A stretch of 64,000 nt of DNA from Nocardioides faecalis (GTDB taxonomy: Bacteria; Actinomycetota; Actinomycetes; Propionibacteriales; Nocardioidaceae): NCBI RefSeq assembly GCF_018388425.1, contig NZ_CP074406.1, forward strand, positions 682,001-746,000, given 5' to 3'. Positions within the stretch are counted from its first letter, which is position 1. Each line of letters starts with the position of its first letter. The notes under the pieces are model-generated. The model did not search any database. It was not told the DNA's origin and worked only from the letters and a program-made list of their open reading frames with translations. Shown one piece after another: positions 24,532-33,542 of the stretch. The position numbers and the translations under genes were made by a program.

Positions 24532-25152
24532 GTGCCCACTGAGCCCGTCGCCGACGTCGTACGGCGTGCCCGCTCCCTGCTCGGGCGCCACCTCACCGCG
24601 CACGGGGTGACGGTGCGGATCACCGAGGTCGAGGCGTACGGCGGCATCGAGGACCCGGCCTCGCACGCCTACACCCGCACGCCCCGCTCGGAGGTGATGT
24701 ACGGCCCGCCCTGGCGGCTCTACGTCTACCGCTCCTACGGCATCCACTACTGCGCCAACATCGTCACCGGCCCGACCGACATCGGTGCCGCGGTGCTGCT
24801 GCGCGCCGGCGAGGTCGTCGACGGCCTCGACCTGGCCCGCGAGCGCCGCGGCGCCGGCAGGGGAGCGGGCGCGGTGCCCGACGAGCGCCTGGCCCGCGGT
24901 CCCGGCAACCTGGCGCAGGCGCTCGGCATCACGCTGGCCGACCTCGGCACCGACGTCCTCGCCGGCGGTGCGATCAGGCTGGGGCCCGAGGTGTCGCACG
25001 ACCGACCGGTCCAGGCCGGGCCCCGGGTCGGGGTCTCGAAGGCCGCCGACGTGCCCTGGCGGTTCTGGCTGGCGGGCGAGCCGAGCGTGTCGGCCTACCG
25101 GCGCAGTCCCCGCGCCCTGCCCGGGACCGCTGTGCTGCGCCCGCGTGGGTGA
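24532..25152 (+). CDS. DNA-3-methyladenine glycosylase (AAG/MPG type)
   Basis: Base-excision repair enzyme removing alkylated or deaminated purines. The 206 residues contain the family core: LLGRHLTAHGVTVRITEVEA, SHAYTRTPRSEVMYGPPWRLYVYRSYGIHYCANIVTG with the substrate-flipping Tyr and the active-site Glu in ITEVEAY, and a C-terminal RVGVSKAADVPWRFW. Length is normal. The GTG start is 23 bases after the preceding stop. The next gene starts within 20 bases, so they probably share a transcript. Confidence 0.93.
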   Translation: MPTEPVADVVRRARSLLGRHLTAHGVTVRITEVEAYGGIEDPASHAYTRTPRSEVMYGPPWRLYVYRSYGIHYCANIVTGPTDIGAAVLLRAGEVVDGLDLARERRGAGRGAGAVPDERLARGPGNLAQALGITLADLGTDVLAGGAIRLGPEVSHDRPVQAGPRVGVSKAADVPWRFWLAGEPSVSAYRRSPRALPGTAVLRPRG

Positions 25153-25170
25153 GCACTAGCCTTGCCGGTC

Positions 25171-25491
25171 GTGAGCGCAGCCAACGTCTACGAGAACGTC
25201 ACCCTCGACCCCACGCCCAACGTGTACTTCGACGGCGCCTGCGTCAGCCACACGTTCCACCTCGCCGACGGCACCCGCAAGTCCGCCGGCGTGATCTTCC
25301 CGGCCACCCTCACCTTCGGCACCGCCGCGCCCGAGGTCATGGAGCTCAACGCCGGGCGCTGCCGGGTGCGGCTCGCCGGCGCCGAGGAGTGGACCGAGCA
25401 CGGCGCGGGGGAGTCCTTCAGCGTGCCCGGCGACTCCTCGTTCGACATCGAGGTCGTCGAGACCCTGGGCTACGTCTGCCACTACGGCTGA
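25171..25491 (+). CDS. ppnP: Pyrimidine/purine nucleoside phosphorylase (DUF1255)
   Basis: A compact 106-residue cupin-like protein that cleaves several nucleosides with phosphate to base and ribose-1-phosphate. Family motifs: [25 protein letters not shown], then [16 protein letters not shown] and [19 protein letters not shown] 25171 is preferred over an in-frame TTG three codons earlier. It follows the glycosylase closely, giving a small base/nucleoside salvage and repair pair. Confidence 0.9.
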   Translation: MSAANVYENVTLDPTPNVYFDGACVSHTFHLADGTRKSAGVIFPATLTFGTAAPEVMELNAGRCRVRLAGAEEWTEHGAGESFSVPGDSSFDIEVVETLGYVCHYG

Positions 25492-25541
25492 CCTGACCCG
25501 CCGGGCCGTCGAGGTCCGGTGGGCACCGCCCGCTCGCGGCC

Positions 25542-26216
25542 TCAGCCGCAGTTGTCGCAGACCCCCGTGGCGGGGATCGCCATGAAGCAGTTCGGGCACA
25601 CCTTCACCACGGGCTCCGGGGCGACCGGCTTGGCGGGGGCCTTCGTGCTCGCGCGCGGGGCCCGGACCGTCTTGGGCCGTGCGGTGGGCAGCGCCTCCTG
25701 CACGGGCTCGGGGACCTCGACGACGGGCGCGACCCAGCCGGGCGGCGCCGGCTCGGTGATGCCGAACCGGGCGAGCACCTCGCGCGCGGCCTCGGTGGGC
25801 TGGTGCTTGGGCCGGGTCACGATGTCGAAGGACGACGCCGCGCCCTCCAGGAACGTCTGCGCGGCCGGGGTCAGCGTGGCGGGCAGCCGGCGGTGCCGCC
25901 ACCGCTGCGGCGCGCCGCCGCGCTGTGTGATCGTCACGAGGTCGGGGCGGTCCCAGCAGACCAGCACCCAGTCGTCGCGGTGGCTGGTCGCCCACACCGC
26001 GATCGCACGGTCCCCGGCGTCGGCCGCGGCGCGCAGCGCGATCCGCTCCGGGTTGGAGAAGCGGCCGGTCACCTGCAGCACGCCGGGCAGCGGCTGCTCG
26101 ACGACGTACTCCTGGTCAGTCAGTGCCTCGATCACCCGGGCCAGGGGATCCGGGCGCTCGGGCCGCTCGGCGTGGTCCTGGTCGGTCTGCGGCACCTGCG
26201 GGTCGTTGCTCTCCAT
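25542..26216 (-). CDS. Hypothetical protein with C-terminal zinc ribbon
   Basis: 224 residues. The first 140 form an alpha/beta domain (EALTDQEYVVEQPLPGVLQV; RIALRAAADAGDRAIAVWAT). A Pro/Ala/Lys-rich linker then leads to a terminal CPNCFMAIPATGVCDNCG zinc ribbon. ATG 26216 is used; an upstream open frame lacks protein-like composition. Zinc ribbons of this kind often bind nucleic acid or mark a soluble cytoplasmic protein. No family recognised. Confidence 0.7.
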   Translation of the reverse strand: MESNDPQVPQTDQDHAERPERPDPLARVIEALTDQEYVVEQPLPGVLQVTGRFSNPERIALRAAADAGDRAIAVWATSHRDDWVLVCWDRPDLVTITQRGGAPQRWRHRRLPATLTPAAQTFLEGAASSFDIVTRPKHQPTEAAREVLARFGITEPAPPGWVAPVVEVPEPVQEALPTARPKTVRAPRASTKAPAKPVAPEPVVKVCPNCFMAIPATGVCDNCG

Positions 26217-26387
26217 CGCACCCCCGACGGTAGTCGGGACGTGGCTGTCGGTGCCGGGCGGGGGCGGCGCAGGGCTCGCGGGCAGTGACGGACGTCCCGC
26301 CGCAATGCCGGGACGCCTTGATGGCACGGGTGGACACAGGGTGAACCAGCAGGTTTGGGGAGGGCTCTGCTTCCCTACACTCACGCC

Positions 26388-27176
26388 ATGGCGAAGAAGC
26401 GAGACTGGCGCCGCTACGAGGCTCCGTCCGAGGTCCGCGACGAGCACGGTCGGCCCGTCGGCTCCGGTACGACGACGAGCACGACCGGCGGCGCCGCCTC
26501 CTCCCGCCGCACCGGGCCGGGGAAGGGGCCGAAGGCACGCACCTCGCGCAAGCCGGGAACCTCGCGCAAGCCGAGCGGCTCGAGCAGGTCGAAGTCCACC
26601 GGGACGAGCGGGAACGGCGCGGGGAAGAGCGGCGCCGCGGGCAAGGTCCTGTCGGGCAAGGCCGTGTTCTGGGGGGTCATCGCGCCCATCACGATCGTCA
26701 TCGCGCTCATCGCGATCGCCTCGAACGGCGACGATGAGCCCTACCGCACCGATCTCGACACCGAGATGCTCGACGCCGCGCTGCTCACCCGTGGCCTGGA
26801 GACCGCCGCGCGGCGCGTGGGCGAGGACGTGATCTCGGTGCGGCTCTCCGAGTACGCGCTGCGGATCGAGTACTTCGACCCGAACGAGGACGAGATCAGC
26901 ACGGTCGAGTTCAACGACTACTCCGAGGGTTACCGGCTCGAGGTCTCCGAGAGCTACTACGAGGACTACATGCCCCGGCCGTTCAAGCTCTCCGTCGTCG
27001 AGGCCGAGACCATGATCGAGGCGGTGGAGGGAGCGGTCGAGAAGGCCGAGGACCCCTACAGCTTCGATCTGCGGATCGAGGCCGACCGCACGAGTGGCGA
27101 GGTCACGATGACGACCGACGTGTCCGCGGACGAGGCCGTCGAGCAGACGAAGGTCCTCGTGCCCGGCACCTCCTGA
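26388..27176 (+). CDS. Hypothetical single-pass membrane protein
   Basis: 262 residues. A charged, Ser/Gly/Lys-rich cytoplasmic N-terminus (about 1-88) with repeated TSRKPGTSRKPSGSSR-type sequence precedes one membrane helix (VFWGVIAPITIVIALIAIAS, about 94-114). An acidic extracytoplasmic domain follows (DEDEISTVEFNDYSEGYRLE) with no known motif. ATG 26388 is the first good start. Convergent with the glycosylase gene downstream; the 48-base gap holds only G/C-rich repeats. Confidence 0.7.
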   Translation: MAKKRDWRRYEAPSEVRDEHGRPVGSGTTTSTTGGAASSRRTGPGKGPKARTSRKPGTSRKPSGSSRSKSTGTSGNGAGKSGAAGKVLSGKAVFWGVIAPITIVIALIAIASNGDDEPYRTDLDTEMLDAALLTRGLETAARRVGEDVISVRLSEYALRIEYFDPNEDEISTVEFNDYSEGYRLEVSESYYEDYMPRPFKLSVVEAETMIEAVEGAVEKAEDPYSFDLRIEADRTSGEVTMTTDVSADEAVEQTKVLVPGTS

Positions 27177-27224
27177 CCGGCACCTCTACCCGGCCGGCGG
27201 CCGGCGGGAGGCGGGAGGCGGGAG

Positions 27225-27809
27225 TCAGACGATCCCGGCCGCCTCGGCGACCTCGCGGTAGGCGCGTGCCAGCGAGGCCACGGTCTCGTGCGCGTTCAGC
27301 CCGCTGGGGTTGGGCACCACCCACAGCTGGGCCCCGGCCAGGTCCTCGGGTTGGCGCCCGGCGACGGCCTTCGGCAGCCCGAAGGCGGTGCGGTAGGCGG
27401 TGATCCCGGCGACCGCGACCACCGCCGGCCGCAGCCGCGCCACCAGCTCGCGCAGCGCCGCGCCACCGGCCCGCAGCTCCTCGGCGCTGAGCTCGGAGGC
27501 CTTCGCGGTCGCCCGCGGCGCCAGGTTGGTGATCCCGATGCCGCGCTCGCGCATCATCTGTCGGTCGTCCTCGCTCATCCCGTCGGCCGGGTCGATCGGC
27601 CGCTCGATCACCCCGCCGGCGAGCAGCGCGGGGTAGAACCGGTTGCCCGGGTGTGCGAAGTGGGTGCTGGTCGCCGCCGTCCACAACCCGGGGTTGATCC
27701 CCACGAACAGCAGCCGGAGCACCTGGTCCGGCGAGGTCGGCAGCAGGTCGGGGACGCGGGCGTCGCGGAAGGACTCCAGCTCGGCCCGGGTGAAGGTACG
27801 GCGCGCCAC
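27225..27809 (-). CDS. mug: Mismatch-specific uracil/thymine DNA glycosylase (Mug/UDG superfamily)
   Basis: Removes U or T opposite G. The 194 residues show the family motifs: LRLLFVGINPGLWTAATSTHFAHPGNRFYPAL (motif 1 with the catalytic Asn of GINPG) and VVPNPSGLNAHETVASL (motif 2, NPSGLN). GTG 27809 is chosen because it begins the conserved ARRTFTRAELESF region; the frame is open further upstream into non-coding-looking sequence. Together with the methyladenine glycosylase nearby it makes a local repair theme. Confidence 0.92.
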   Translation of the reverse strand: MARRTFTRAELESFRDARVPDLLPTSPDQVLRLLFVGINPGLWTAATSTHFAHPGNRFYPALLAGGVIERPIDPADGMSEDDRQMMRERGIGITNLAPRATAKASELSAEELRAGGAALRELVARLRPAVVAVAGITAYRTAFGLPKAVAGRQPEDLAGAQLWVVPNPSGLNAHETVASLARAYREVAEAAGIV

Positions 27810-27904
27810 GCCCCGATCCTCCCAGCACACCGGTCCTCGCCGCAGGCCGGACCGGGTGGCGGCCCCGCTCGGCACGGGCGCACGATCACTGCCAGGATCG
27901 GGCC

Positions 27905-29095
27905 GTGCCCGGTGAGCCCCGCCCCGCGTGGAACGCCTTCGTCGAGGGAGACAATCTCGACGTCCTCGCCACGCTCGCGCCGGAGTCGTTCGACCTGGCC
28001 TACCTGGACCCGCCGTACAACACCGGCAACGACTTCGCCTACCGCGACGACTTCCGCGGTGCCCGCGGCGCCGGCGCCGAGGGTCGCCACGCCGCCTGGG
28101 TCGCGTTCATCGAGCCCCGGCTGGAGGCGGTACGACGTGTCCTGGCGCCGACCGGTGCGGTGGCGGTCAGCATCGACGACCACGAGGTCGCGCACCTGCG
28201 CCTGGCGATGGACCGGGTCTTCGGCGAGCAGAACCTCCTCGCCCAGGTGGTGGTGAATCTCAACCCCAAGGGACGCCAGCTCGGTCGCGGGTTCGCCACG
28301 TCGCACGAGTACCTGCTCGTCTACGCGCGTGACGCCGAGCGCTGTGTCCTGGACGCCTCCTCGGCCAGCACGGTCGTGGAGTCGGACTTCCCGCTCCTCG
28401 CCGAGGACGGTCGGCGGTACCGCCGGCTGCCGCTGCGCAACACCAACAAGCGGTTCAACCCGATGACCGCGCCGACGCTGCACTTCGAGCTGTGGGGCGA
28501 CCCGGTGAGCGGCCGGGTCGCGCTGGAGCCGTTCCCCGGCGCCGTGGCGGTCGTCCCGGTCTTCGGGGACGGCACGCCGGCGGTGTGGCGGTGGTCGCGC
28601 CCACGCGTCGCCGAGCGGGCCGACGACCTGGAGTGCCGGCTGGTGCGCGGGGCCCGGGGCGAGCGCGTCGACGTCTATCAGCGCGACTGGCGCCACCCCG
28701 TCGGCGGGCGGCGCAAGAAGCTGCGCACGATCTGGCTCGCCGAGGAGATCGGCTCGACCGACACCGCGGTGGCCGAGCTCAAGGAGATCCTCGGCCACGT
28801 CTTCGAGTCGCCCAAGCCCACCGGCCTGCTGCGCCGGCTGCTCGACACGATGCCGGACGACGCCCGGGTGCTGGACTGCTTCGCCGGCAGCGGCACCACG
28901 GGGCACGCGGTGGCGCTGGCGAACCTGGCCGACGGGGGGCGTCGTACCTGCCTGTCGGTGAACTCCGCCGAGCCCACCCGCCCCGGCTCGAACGCCGCCC
29001 GGGCGGGCTACGCCTGCGTCGCCGACATCACCCGCGCCCGGCTCCGGGCGGTGGCCGAGCAGCTCGGCGGCGGGCTGGAGGAGCGCGAGAGCTGA
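27905..29095 (+). CDS. Beta-class adenine/cytosine-N DNA methyltransferase, without partner nuclease
   Basis: 396 residues. The catalytic motif IV DPPYNTGNDFAYRDDF lies near residue 37 and the SAM-binding motif I VLDCFAGSGTTGHAVALANL near residue 322, with a target-recognition region between. That order is the beta class, as in type III Mod and orphan methylases. No restriction subunit, res gene or helicase is adjacent. It could be solitary and regulatory or a degenerated restriction-modification part. GTG start 29 bases after the window of the divergent glycosylase promoter. Recognition site cannot be predicted. Confidence 0.9.
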   Translation: MPGEPRPAWNAFVEGDNLDVLATLAPESFDLAYLDPPYNTGNDFAYRDDFRGARGAGAEGRHAAWVAFIEPRLEAVRRVLAPTGAVAVSIDDHEVAHLRLAMDRVFGEQNLLAQVVVNLNPKGRQLGRGFATSHEYLLVYARDAERCVLDASSASTVVESDFPLLAEDGRRYRRLPLRNTNKRFNPMTAPTLHFELWGDPVSGRVALEPFPGAVAVVPVFGDGTPAVWRWSRPRVAERADDLECRLVRGARGERVDVYQRDWRHPVGGRRKKLRTIWLAEEIGSTDTAVAELKEILGHVFESPKPTGLLRRLLDTMPDDARVLDCFAGSGTTGHAVALANLADGGRRTCLSVNSAEPTRPGSNAARAGYACVADITRARLRAVAEQLGGGLEERES

Positions 29096-29110
29096 GCCGG
29101 CTCAGACGGC

Positions 29111-30529
29111 TCAGCTTGCGCCGACCGCCCGCTCCAGCGCCACCAGCTCCTCGTCGAGGTGGGTCAGCAGCCGCTGCAGGTGCGGCACCGTACGACGGCA
29201 CCCGGTCAGCCCGAACCCCATCTTGTCGTCGTAGGAGGTGCAGGTGATGTTCAGGGCCATGTTGTCGATCGGGATCGACAGCGGGTAGCTGCCGACCAAC
29301 CGGGCGCCGTTCCAGTAGTGCGGCACCTTCGGGCCGGGCACGTTGCTGATGATCAGGTTGAACGGCGGTGGCGCCAGCCGGTGCAGCCCCAGCATCGGCA
29401 GCGCGACCGCCGGGGCCATGCCGAGGGCGCTCATGGCCACGATCTGTGCGGGCGTCATCGTGGCCAGCGCCTGCTTGCCGTCGCGCATCGAGGCGCTGAT
29501 CGTCGCCAGCCGGTCGGCGGGGTCGGGGCGGTGGGTGGCGAGACGCACCATCACGGACCCGACCGCGTTGCCGCCCTCGGCGGAGGCGACCGCGACCTGG
29601 CGGGCGTTCAGGCCGATGGGCACCATCGCCACCATCGACTCCTCGGGCAGTGCGTCCAGCTCGTTCAGGTAGCGCCGCATCGCGCCGCTGCACATCGCCA
29701 GCACCACGTCGTTGAGGGTGGCGTCCCCGGCCCGGGCCACCGCCCGCAGCCGGGGCACCGGCCAGTCCTGGGCGGCGACCCGGCGCGAGCCCGTGATGGG
29801 ACGGTTGAGCAGGGTGCGGGGCGCGGACAGCGAGACCGCGGAGGTCTCGTTGCGCACCCCGCGGGCCAGGGTGCGCAGCAGCGCGGAGGGCATCCCGGCG
29901 GCCTCCGCGCTGAGCGAGAGCGCGGAGCGCAGCACGTCCGCCCCGGGGAAGGCTGACGCCCCGGCGGGTGCGAGTCGCTTGTCCCGCGGCGGCGCGGCGC
30001 CGTCGGCGAACGGCGCCGGCATCCCGCGGCGCTCGGGATCGGTGGACAGCACGCTGGCCAGCAGCCGCATCGCTGCCACGCCGTCGAGCAGCGCGTGGTG
30101 CAGCTTGGTGTAGGTGGCCACGCGACCGTCGGCCAGGCCCTCGATGACGTGCATCTCCCACATCGGCCGGTCCCAGCCCAGCCGGCTGGAGTGCAGCCGG
30201 CCGCACAGCTCGAACAGCTCGCGCACCCGCCCCGGCGCCGGCAGGGCGCTGTGGCGCAGGTGGTGCTCGATGTCGAACTCCTCGTCGGTGCGCCACATCG
30301 GGATGCCGGCGGTGCGCCACGAGCGGTGCGGGTGCTTGCGGAACAGCGGCGAGGGGTGCGTGCTGTCGCGCATGTGTTCGTACATGGCACGGGTGAAGTC
30401 GGGGCCCGCGTCCGGAGGCGGTTCGTAGAGGTGCAGCGCGCCGACGTGGATGGGCATCTTCCGGCTCTCCGCGAGCAGGAAGGCGGTGGCCGTCGGGTCG
30501 ATCGGCCGCAGACCGGCAAGAGAAGCCAC
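29111..30529 (-). CDS. Wax ester synthase / diacylglycerol acyltransferase (WS/DGAT)
   Basis: Last step of triacylglycerol or wax ester storage, at the membrane or lipid droplet. The 472 residues have the active site KLHHALLDGVAAMRLL (HHxxxDG, residues 144-150) and the conserved FNLIISNVPGPKVPHYWNGA near the C-terminus, plus NDVVLAMCSGAMRRYL. Length is typical of the mycobacterial/rhodococcal type. It is transcribed divergently from the FG-GAP gene, with a CRP-like operator about 40 bases upstream of its start. Confidence 0.95.
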   Translation of the reverse strand: MASLAGLRPIDPTATAFLLAESRKMPIHVGALHLYEPPPDAGPDFTRAMYEHMRDSTHPSPLFRKHPHRSWRTAGIPMWRTDEEFDIEHHLRHSALPAPGRVRELFELCGRLHSSRLGWDRPMWEMHVIEGLADGRVATYTKLHHALLDGVAAMRLLASVLSTDPERRGMPAPFADGAAPPRDKRLAPAGASAFPGADVLRSALSLSAEAAGMPSALLRTLARGVRNETSAVSLSAPRTLLNRPITGSRRVAAQDWPVPRLRAVARAGDATLNDVVLAMCSGAMRRYLNELDALPEESMVAMVPIGLNARQVAVASAEGGNAVGSVMVRLATHRPDPADRLATISASMRDGKQALATMTPAQIVAMSALGMAPAVALPMLGLHRLAPPPFNLIISNVPGPKVPHYWNGARLVGSYPLSIPIDNMALNITCTSYDDKMGFGLTGCRRTVPHLQRLLTHLDEELVALERAVGAS

Positions 30530-30569
30530 GGGGCCCCTTTCGATGGCAGGTGCACGAATCCTGACGGGT

Positions 30570-30585
30570 TGTGACGCCCGTCACA
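30570..30585. promoter_or_regulatory. CRP-type operator
   Basis: TGTGACGCCCGTCACA fits the CRP consensus TGTGA-N6-TCACA exactly and extends by one matched base on each side. It lies in the 124-base divergent region between WS/DGAT and the FG-GAP gene, 41 bases from the former start and 69 from the latter. Confidence 0.7.
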
Positions 30586-30653
30586 AGGCAGGTCGCCAGG
30601 TTCGTCGTCCGTCGGGGTTTCGACTTACCGGGTCGCGGGGCAGACAATGCGGC

Positions 30654-32270
30654 GTGAACGAGTTCTCCACCCCCGCAGGCTGGTACCCCGACGGCGACGG
30701 ATGGGAGCGCCGCTGGGACGGCACGGGGTGGACCGAGGACCGGCGCCGGATGGCCGAGCCCACGCAGGTGCGCCCGACGCCCCCTGGCCCGACGCCCCCG
30801 GGGCCGCCCCCCACCCAGCTGCCGCAGCAGCCGGGCAACCAGCCGGGCAACCCGGCGGGTGGCCCGCCGAAGAGCCCGGCCGGGCCCACGTTCGGGGCCC
30901 AGCCGCCCTTCCCGCCGGCGGGCCCGTCGCCGTACGCGCCGCCTCCGCCGCCTCCGGGCTACGGCAACGTGGCCGCCGGCTTCCCGCCGCACCCCGGCCG
31001 GGGCACGAACGGACCCGGCGGACCCGCCGGACCGGGCCGACCGGGCGGGTCGAGCGGACCGAAGAAGAGCCGGCTCGGCGTCTGGCTCGGGATCGCCGCG
31101 GCGCTGCTGCTGATCGTGGGCATCGCGGTCACCGTCGCGGTGCTCAAGCCCTGGCAGGGCGAGGACGACTCGACCGCCGGCCCCGACAAGGGCCCGGGGG
31201 GCAAGGGCGGCGACAAGAAGGCGGCCGTCCAGGGCGACATCGACGGCGACAACAAGGGCGACGCGCTGTTCTACCTGTACCAGAACTACGACGACATCAA
31301 GAAGGTCACCGCGAAGAGCACCGGCAACGGCTTCGAGCTCGCCCATGTCGCCGCCGACCCCTACACCGAGCCCCAAGAGCTCTACCTGGACTGGGACGGC
31401 GACGGAGTCAACGAGAAGCTCGTGTGGCGCTTCGTCGCTTCGGGCAAGCAGATCACCCTGTCCTCCAACGACTCCGACTTCCCCGGTGACCAGACCTTCA
31501 CGCTGCCGCTCTCGTCGCTGAAGAAGTACGGCGACATCGAGATCCGGCTCGTGCACGGCGACTTCGACGGAGACGGCGACCTCGACCTCGCCATCGCCGG
31601 CCCCAACGACCGGGTGGTCGACGTCTCTGTGCTGCTCAACGACGGCAAGGGCACCTTCGCCGAGCCGGTGCTGTGGCTGTCCCTGCCGAACGCCGTGATC
31701 GACGTCGTGCAGATCACCGCCGGCGACTTCGACGGCGACGGCGACGCCGACCTGTGGGCCGAGCTGCCCGCGGAACGGCTCACGAACGAGAGCTACACCG
31801 AGTACTACTCCGGGGACCGGGGCTTCGCCCTGCTCACCTCCAGCGGCAACGCGTTCACCCAGGGGGCGGTGAACAAGTCGACCATCTACGCCGAGGAGTT
31901 CCTGGCCGGCGACGTCACCGGCGACGGCACCGTGAACATCGTCGCCGTCGAGACCAACTCCTACCGCGAGCAGATCACCGTCACCGTGTACGACGTCTCC
32001 GCGGGCACCCTCAAGCCGGTCACCGGTTTCACCGGAACCTCCAAGATCGGCCAGCGCTCGCTGCAGGGCGCCACCCTCAGCGACGTCGACGGCGACGGCA
32101 AGGCCGACGTGGTGTTCGTCGTCAAGGCGTACAAGGAGGCGAAGTTCACCGGGCTGCAGGTGATGCGCTCCACCGGGGCGGTCTTCGACCCCGCGCTGGT
32201 GTGGGCCGACCTGGAGCCGTGCAAGGACGACTCCTGCCGGGTGAGGTTCGTGGGCAGCCGCCGCTACTGA
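30654..32270 (+). CDS. DUF2510 / proline-rich membrane protein with FG-GAP (VCBS) repeats
   Basis: 538 residues. The N-terminal DUF2510 motif (TPAGWYPDGDGWERRWDGTG) is followed by a long Pro/Gly-rich linker, one membrane helix (about residues 143-165, VWLGIAAALLLIVGIAVTVA) and an external domain of FG-GAP-like Ca-binding repeats: DIDGDNKGDALF, GDFDGDGDLDLAI, GDFDGDGDADLW, VTGDGTVNIV, DVDGDGKADVVFV. Such proteins form beta-propellers on the cell surface. GTG 30654 starts the DUF2510 domain. Function unknown. Confidence 0.85.
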   Translation: MNEFSTPAGWYPDGDGWERRWDGTGWTEDRRRMAEPTQVRPTPPGPTPPGPPPTQLPQQPGNQPGNPAGGPPKSPAGPTFGAQPPFPPAGPSPYAPPPPPPGYGNVAAGFPPHPGRGTNGPGGPAGPGRPGGSSGPKKSRLGVWLGIAAALLLIVGIAVTVAVLKPWQGEDDSTAGPDKGPGGKGGDKKAAVQGDIDGDNKGDALFYLYQNYDDIKKVTAKSTGNGFELAHVAADPYTEPQELYLDWDGDGVNEKLVWRFVASGKQITLSSNDSDFPGDQTFTLPLSSLKKYGDIEIRLVHGDFDGDGDLDLAIAGPNDRVVDVSVLLNDGKGTFAEPVLWLSLPNAVIDVVQITAGDFDGDGDADLWAELPAERLTNESYTEYYSGDRGFALLTSSGNAFTQGAVNKSTIYAEEFLAGDVTGDGTVNIVAVETNSYREQITVTVYDVSAGTLKPVTGFTGTSKIGQRSLQGATLSDVDGDGKADVVFVVKAYKEAKFTGLQVMRSTGAVFDPALVWADLEPCKDDSCRVRFVGSRRY

Positions 32271-32276
32271 TCCCTG

Positions 32277-32304
32277 CCGGGTCGGGGCGCAAGCCCCGGC
32301 CCGG
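32277..32304. terminator. Bidirectional terminator with GCAA tetraloop
   Basis: CCGGGTCGGGGC at 32277-32288 pairs with GCCCCGGCCCGG at 32293-32304 (one wobble) around GCAA. It lies between convergent genes. Confidence 0.7.
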
Positions 32305-32324
32305 GGGCGCCGGCTCGGCTCGGG

Positions 32325-33464
32325 TCAGGGCGCGGAGTCGAGCTCGTCGCGCAGCTCGGTGGCCACGGAGTCGACCACCGCGACGAGGTCGCCGCCGGTG
32401 CGCGCGGCGACCTCGCGCTGACGCACGTAGGAGGGCCCGCGGGTCAGCAGGTCCGGTACGGCGGCGAGCTCGGCGGCGCAGCCCAGCCGCTCCGCCGTCG
32501 GCTCCAGCTGCACCAGCAGGTCCGCGAGGTCGTCGGTGACCAGCCGCTCGTTGGAGTCGGCGTCGAGGATCACGATGGCGTCCACGCCGTACCGGGCGGC
32601 GCGCCACTTGTTCTCCTGCACGTGCCACGGCGGCAGGGTGGGCAGCTTCTCGCCGGCGGCGAGGCGGTCGTCGAGCCAGACCACCAGGCAGTGCATCAGC
32701 GCGACGAGGGCGCCCATGTCGCTCAGCGTGGAGACGCCGTCGCAGATCCGGTTCTCCAGCGTGCCGTGGCGAGTTGCGGGCCGTACGTCCCAGCGGATCT
32801 CGCTGAGGTCGTCGATCACCCCGGTGGTCACCTGGTCGTGCGCGAAGTGCTCGAACTCGGCCCAGGTCTCGAACTGGAACGGCAGGCCGGCGGTGGGCAG
32901 CTGCTGGAACATCAGCGCCCGGTTCGAGGCGTAGCCGGTGTCCACGCCGGCCCAGATCGGCGACGAGGCAGACAGCGCCTGCAGGTGCGGGTAGTAGGTG
33001 AGCAGGGCGGAGAGCACCGGCAGCACCCGGCTCTTCTCCGCCATCCCGACGTGCACGTGCACGCCCCAGATGAGCATCTGGCGTCCCCACCACTGGGTGC
33101 GGTTGATCAGCTCCTCGTAGCGGTGGCCCTCGCTGAGCTCCTGGGAGGTCCATGACGCGAACGGGTGGGTGCCCGCGCCGTACAGGTCGAGGCCGAGGTC
33201 GTCGGCGGCCGCGGTGACGTGGTGCAGGGTGGTGCGCAGGTCGGTGAGCGCGTCGCCGACGGTCGGGCAGATGCCGGTGACCACCTCGACGGTGTTCTTC
33301 AGCAGCTCCTTGTGCAGCTTCTCCGGCTCCGGCATCCGGGCCTTGGCCCGGGCGAAGAGGTGTGCGGCGTCGTTGCGGAGGTCGCGGGTGCGTCGGTCCA
33401 CCAGCCCGAACTCCCACTCCACCCCCAATGTGGGCTCGGGGGAACCGTGGAAGTCGATGCGCAC
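32325..33464 (-). CDS. Glutamate-cysteine ligase type 2 family (YbdK/EgtA-like)
   Basis: 379 residues. PTLGVEWEFGLVDRRTRDL is the start of the GCS2 fold; HPFASW, GVHVHVGMAEKSRVLPVLSALL and RSTLEN-type ENRICDGV region are ATP/Glu-binding elements. In actinobacteria this family includes carboxylate-amine ligases and enzymes forming gamma-glutamylcysteine. No mycothiol or ergothioneine genes are adjacent, so the product is not certain. ATG start is normal. Monocistronic, convergent with the gene before it. Confidence 0.88.
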   Translation of the reverse strand: MRIDFHGSPEPTLGVEWEFGLVDRRTRDLRNDAAHLFARAKARMPEPEKLHKELLKNTVEVVTGICPTVGDALTDLRTTLHHVTAAADDLGLDLYGAGTHPFASWTSQELSEGHRYEELINRTQWWGRQMLIWGVHVHVGMAEKSRVLPVLSALLTYYPHLQALSASSPIWAGVDTGYASNRALMFQQLPTAGLPFQFETWAEFEHFAHDQVTTGVIDDLSEIRWDVRPATRHGTLENRICDGVSTLSDMGALVALMHCLVVWLDDRLAAGEKLPTLPPWHVQENKWRAARYGVDAIVILDADSNERLVTDDLADLLVQLEPTAERLGCAAELAAVPDLLTRGPSYVRQREVAARTGGDLVAVVDSVATELRDELDSAP

Positions 33465-33542
33465 GCGCTCAGCCTAGGGTGCGCCCGGCGGCGGGCTACC
33501 CGGGCTCCCCGGGCTCCCCGGGTTCGGCGCAGCGGTGCGACG

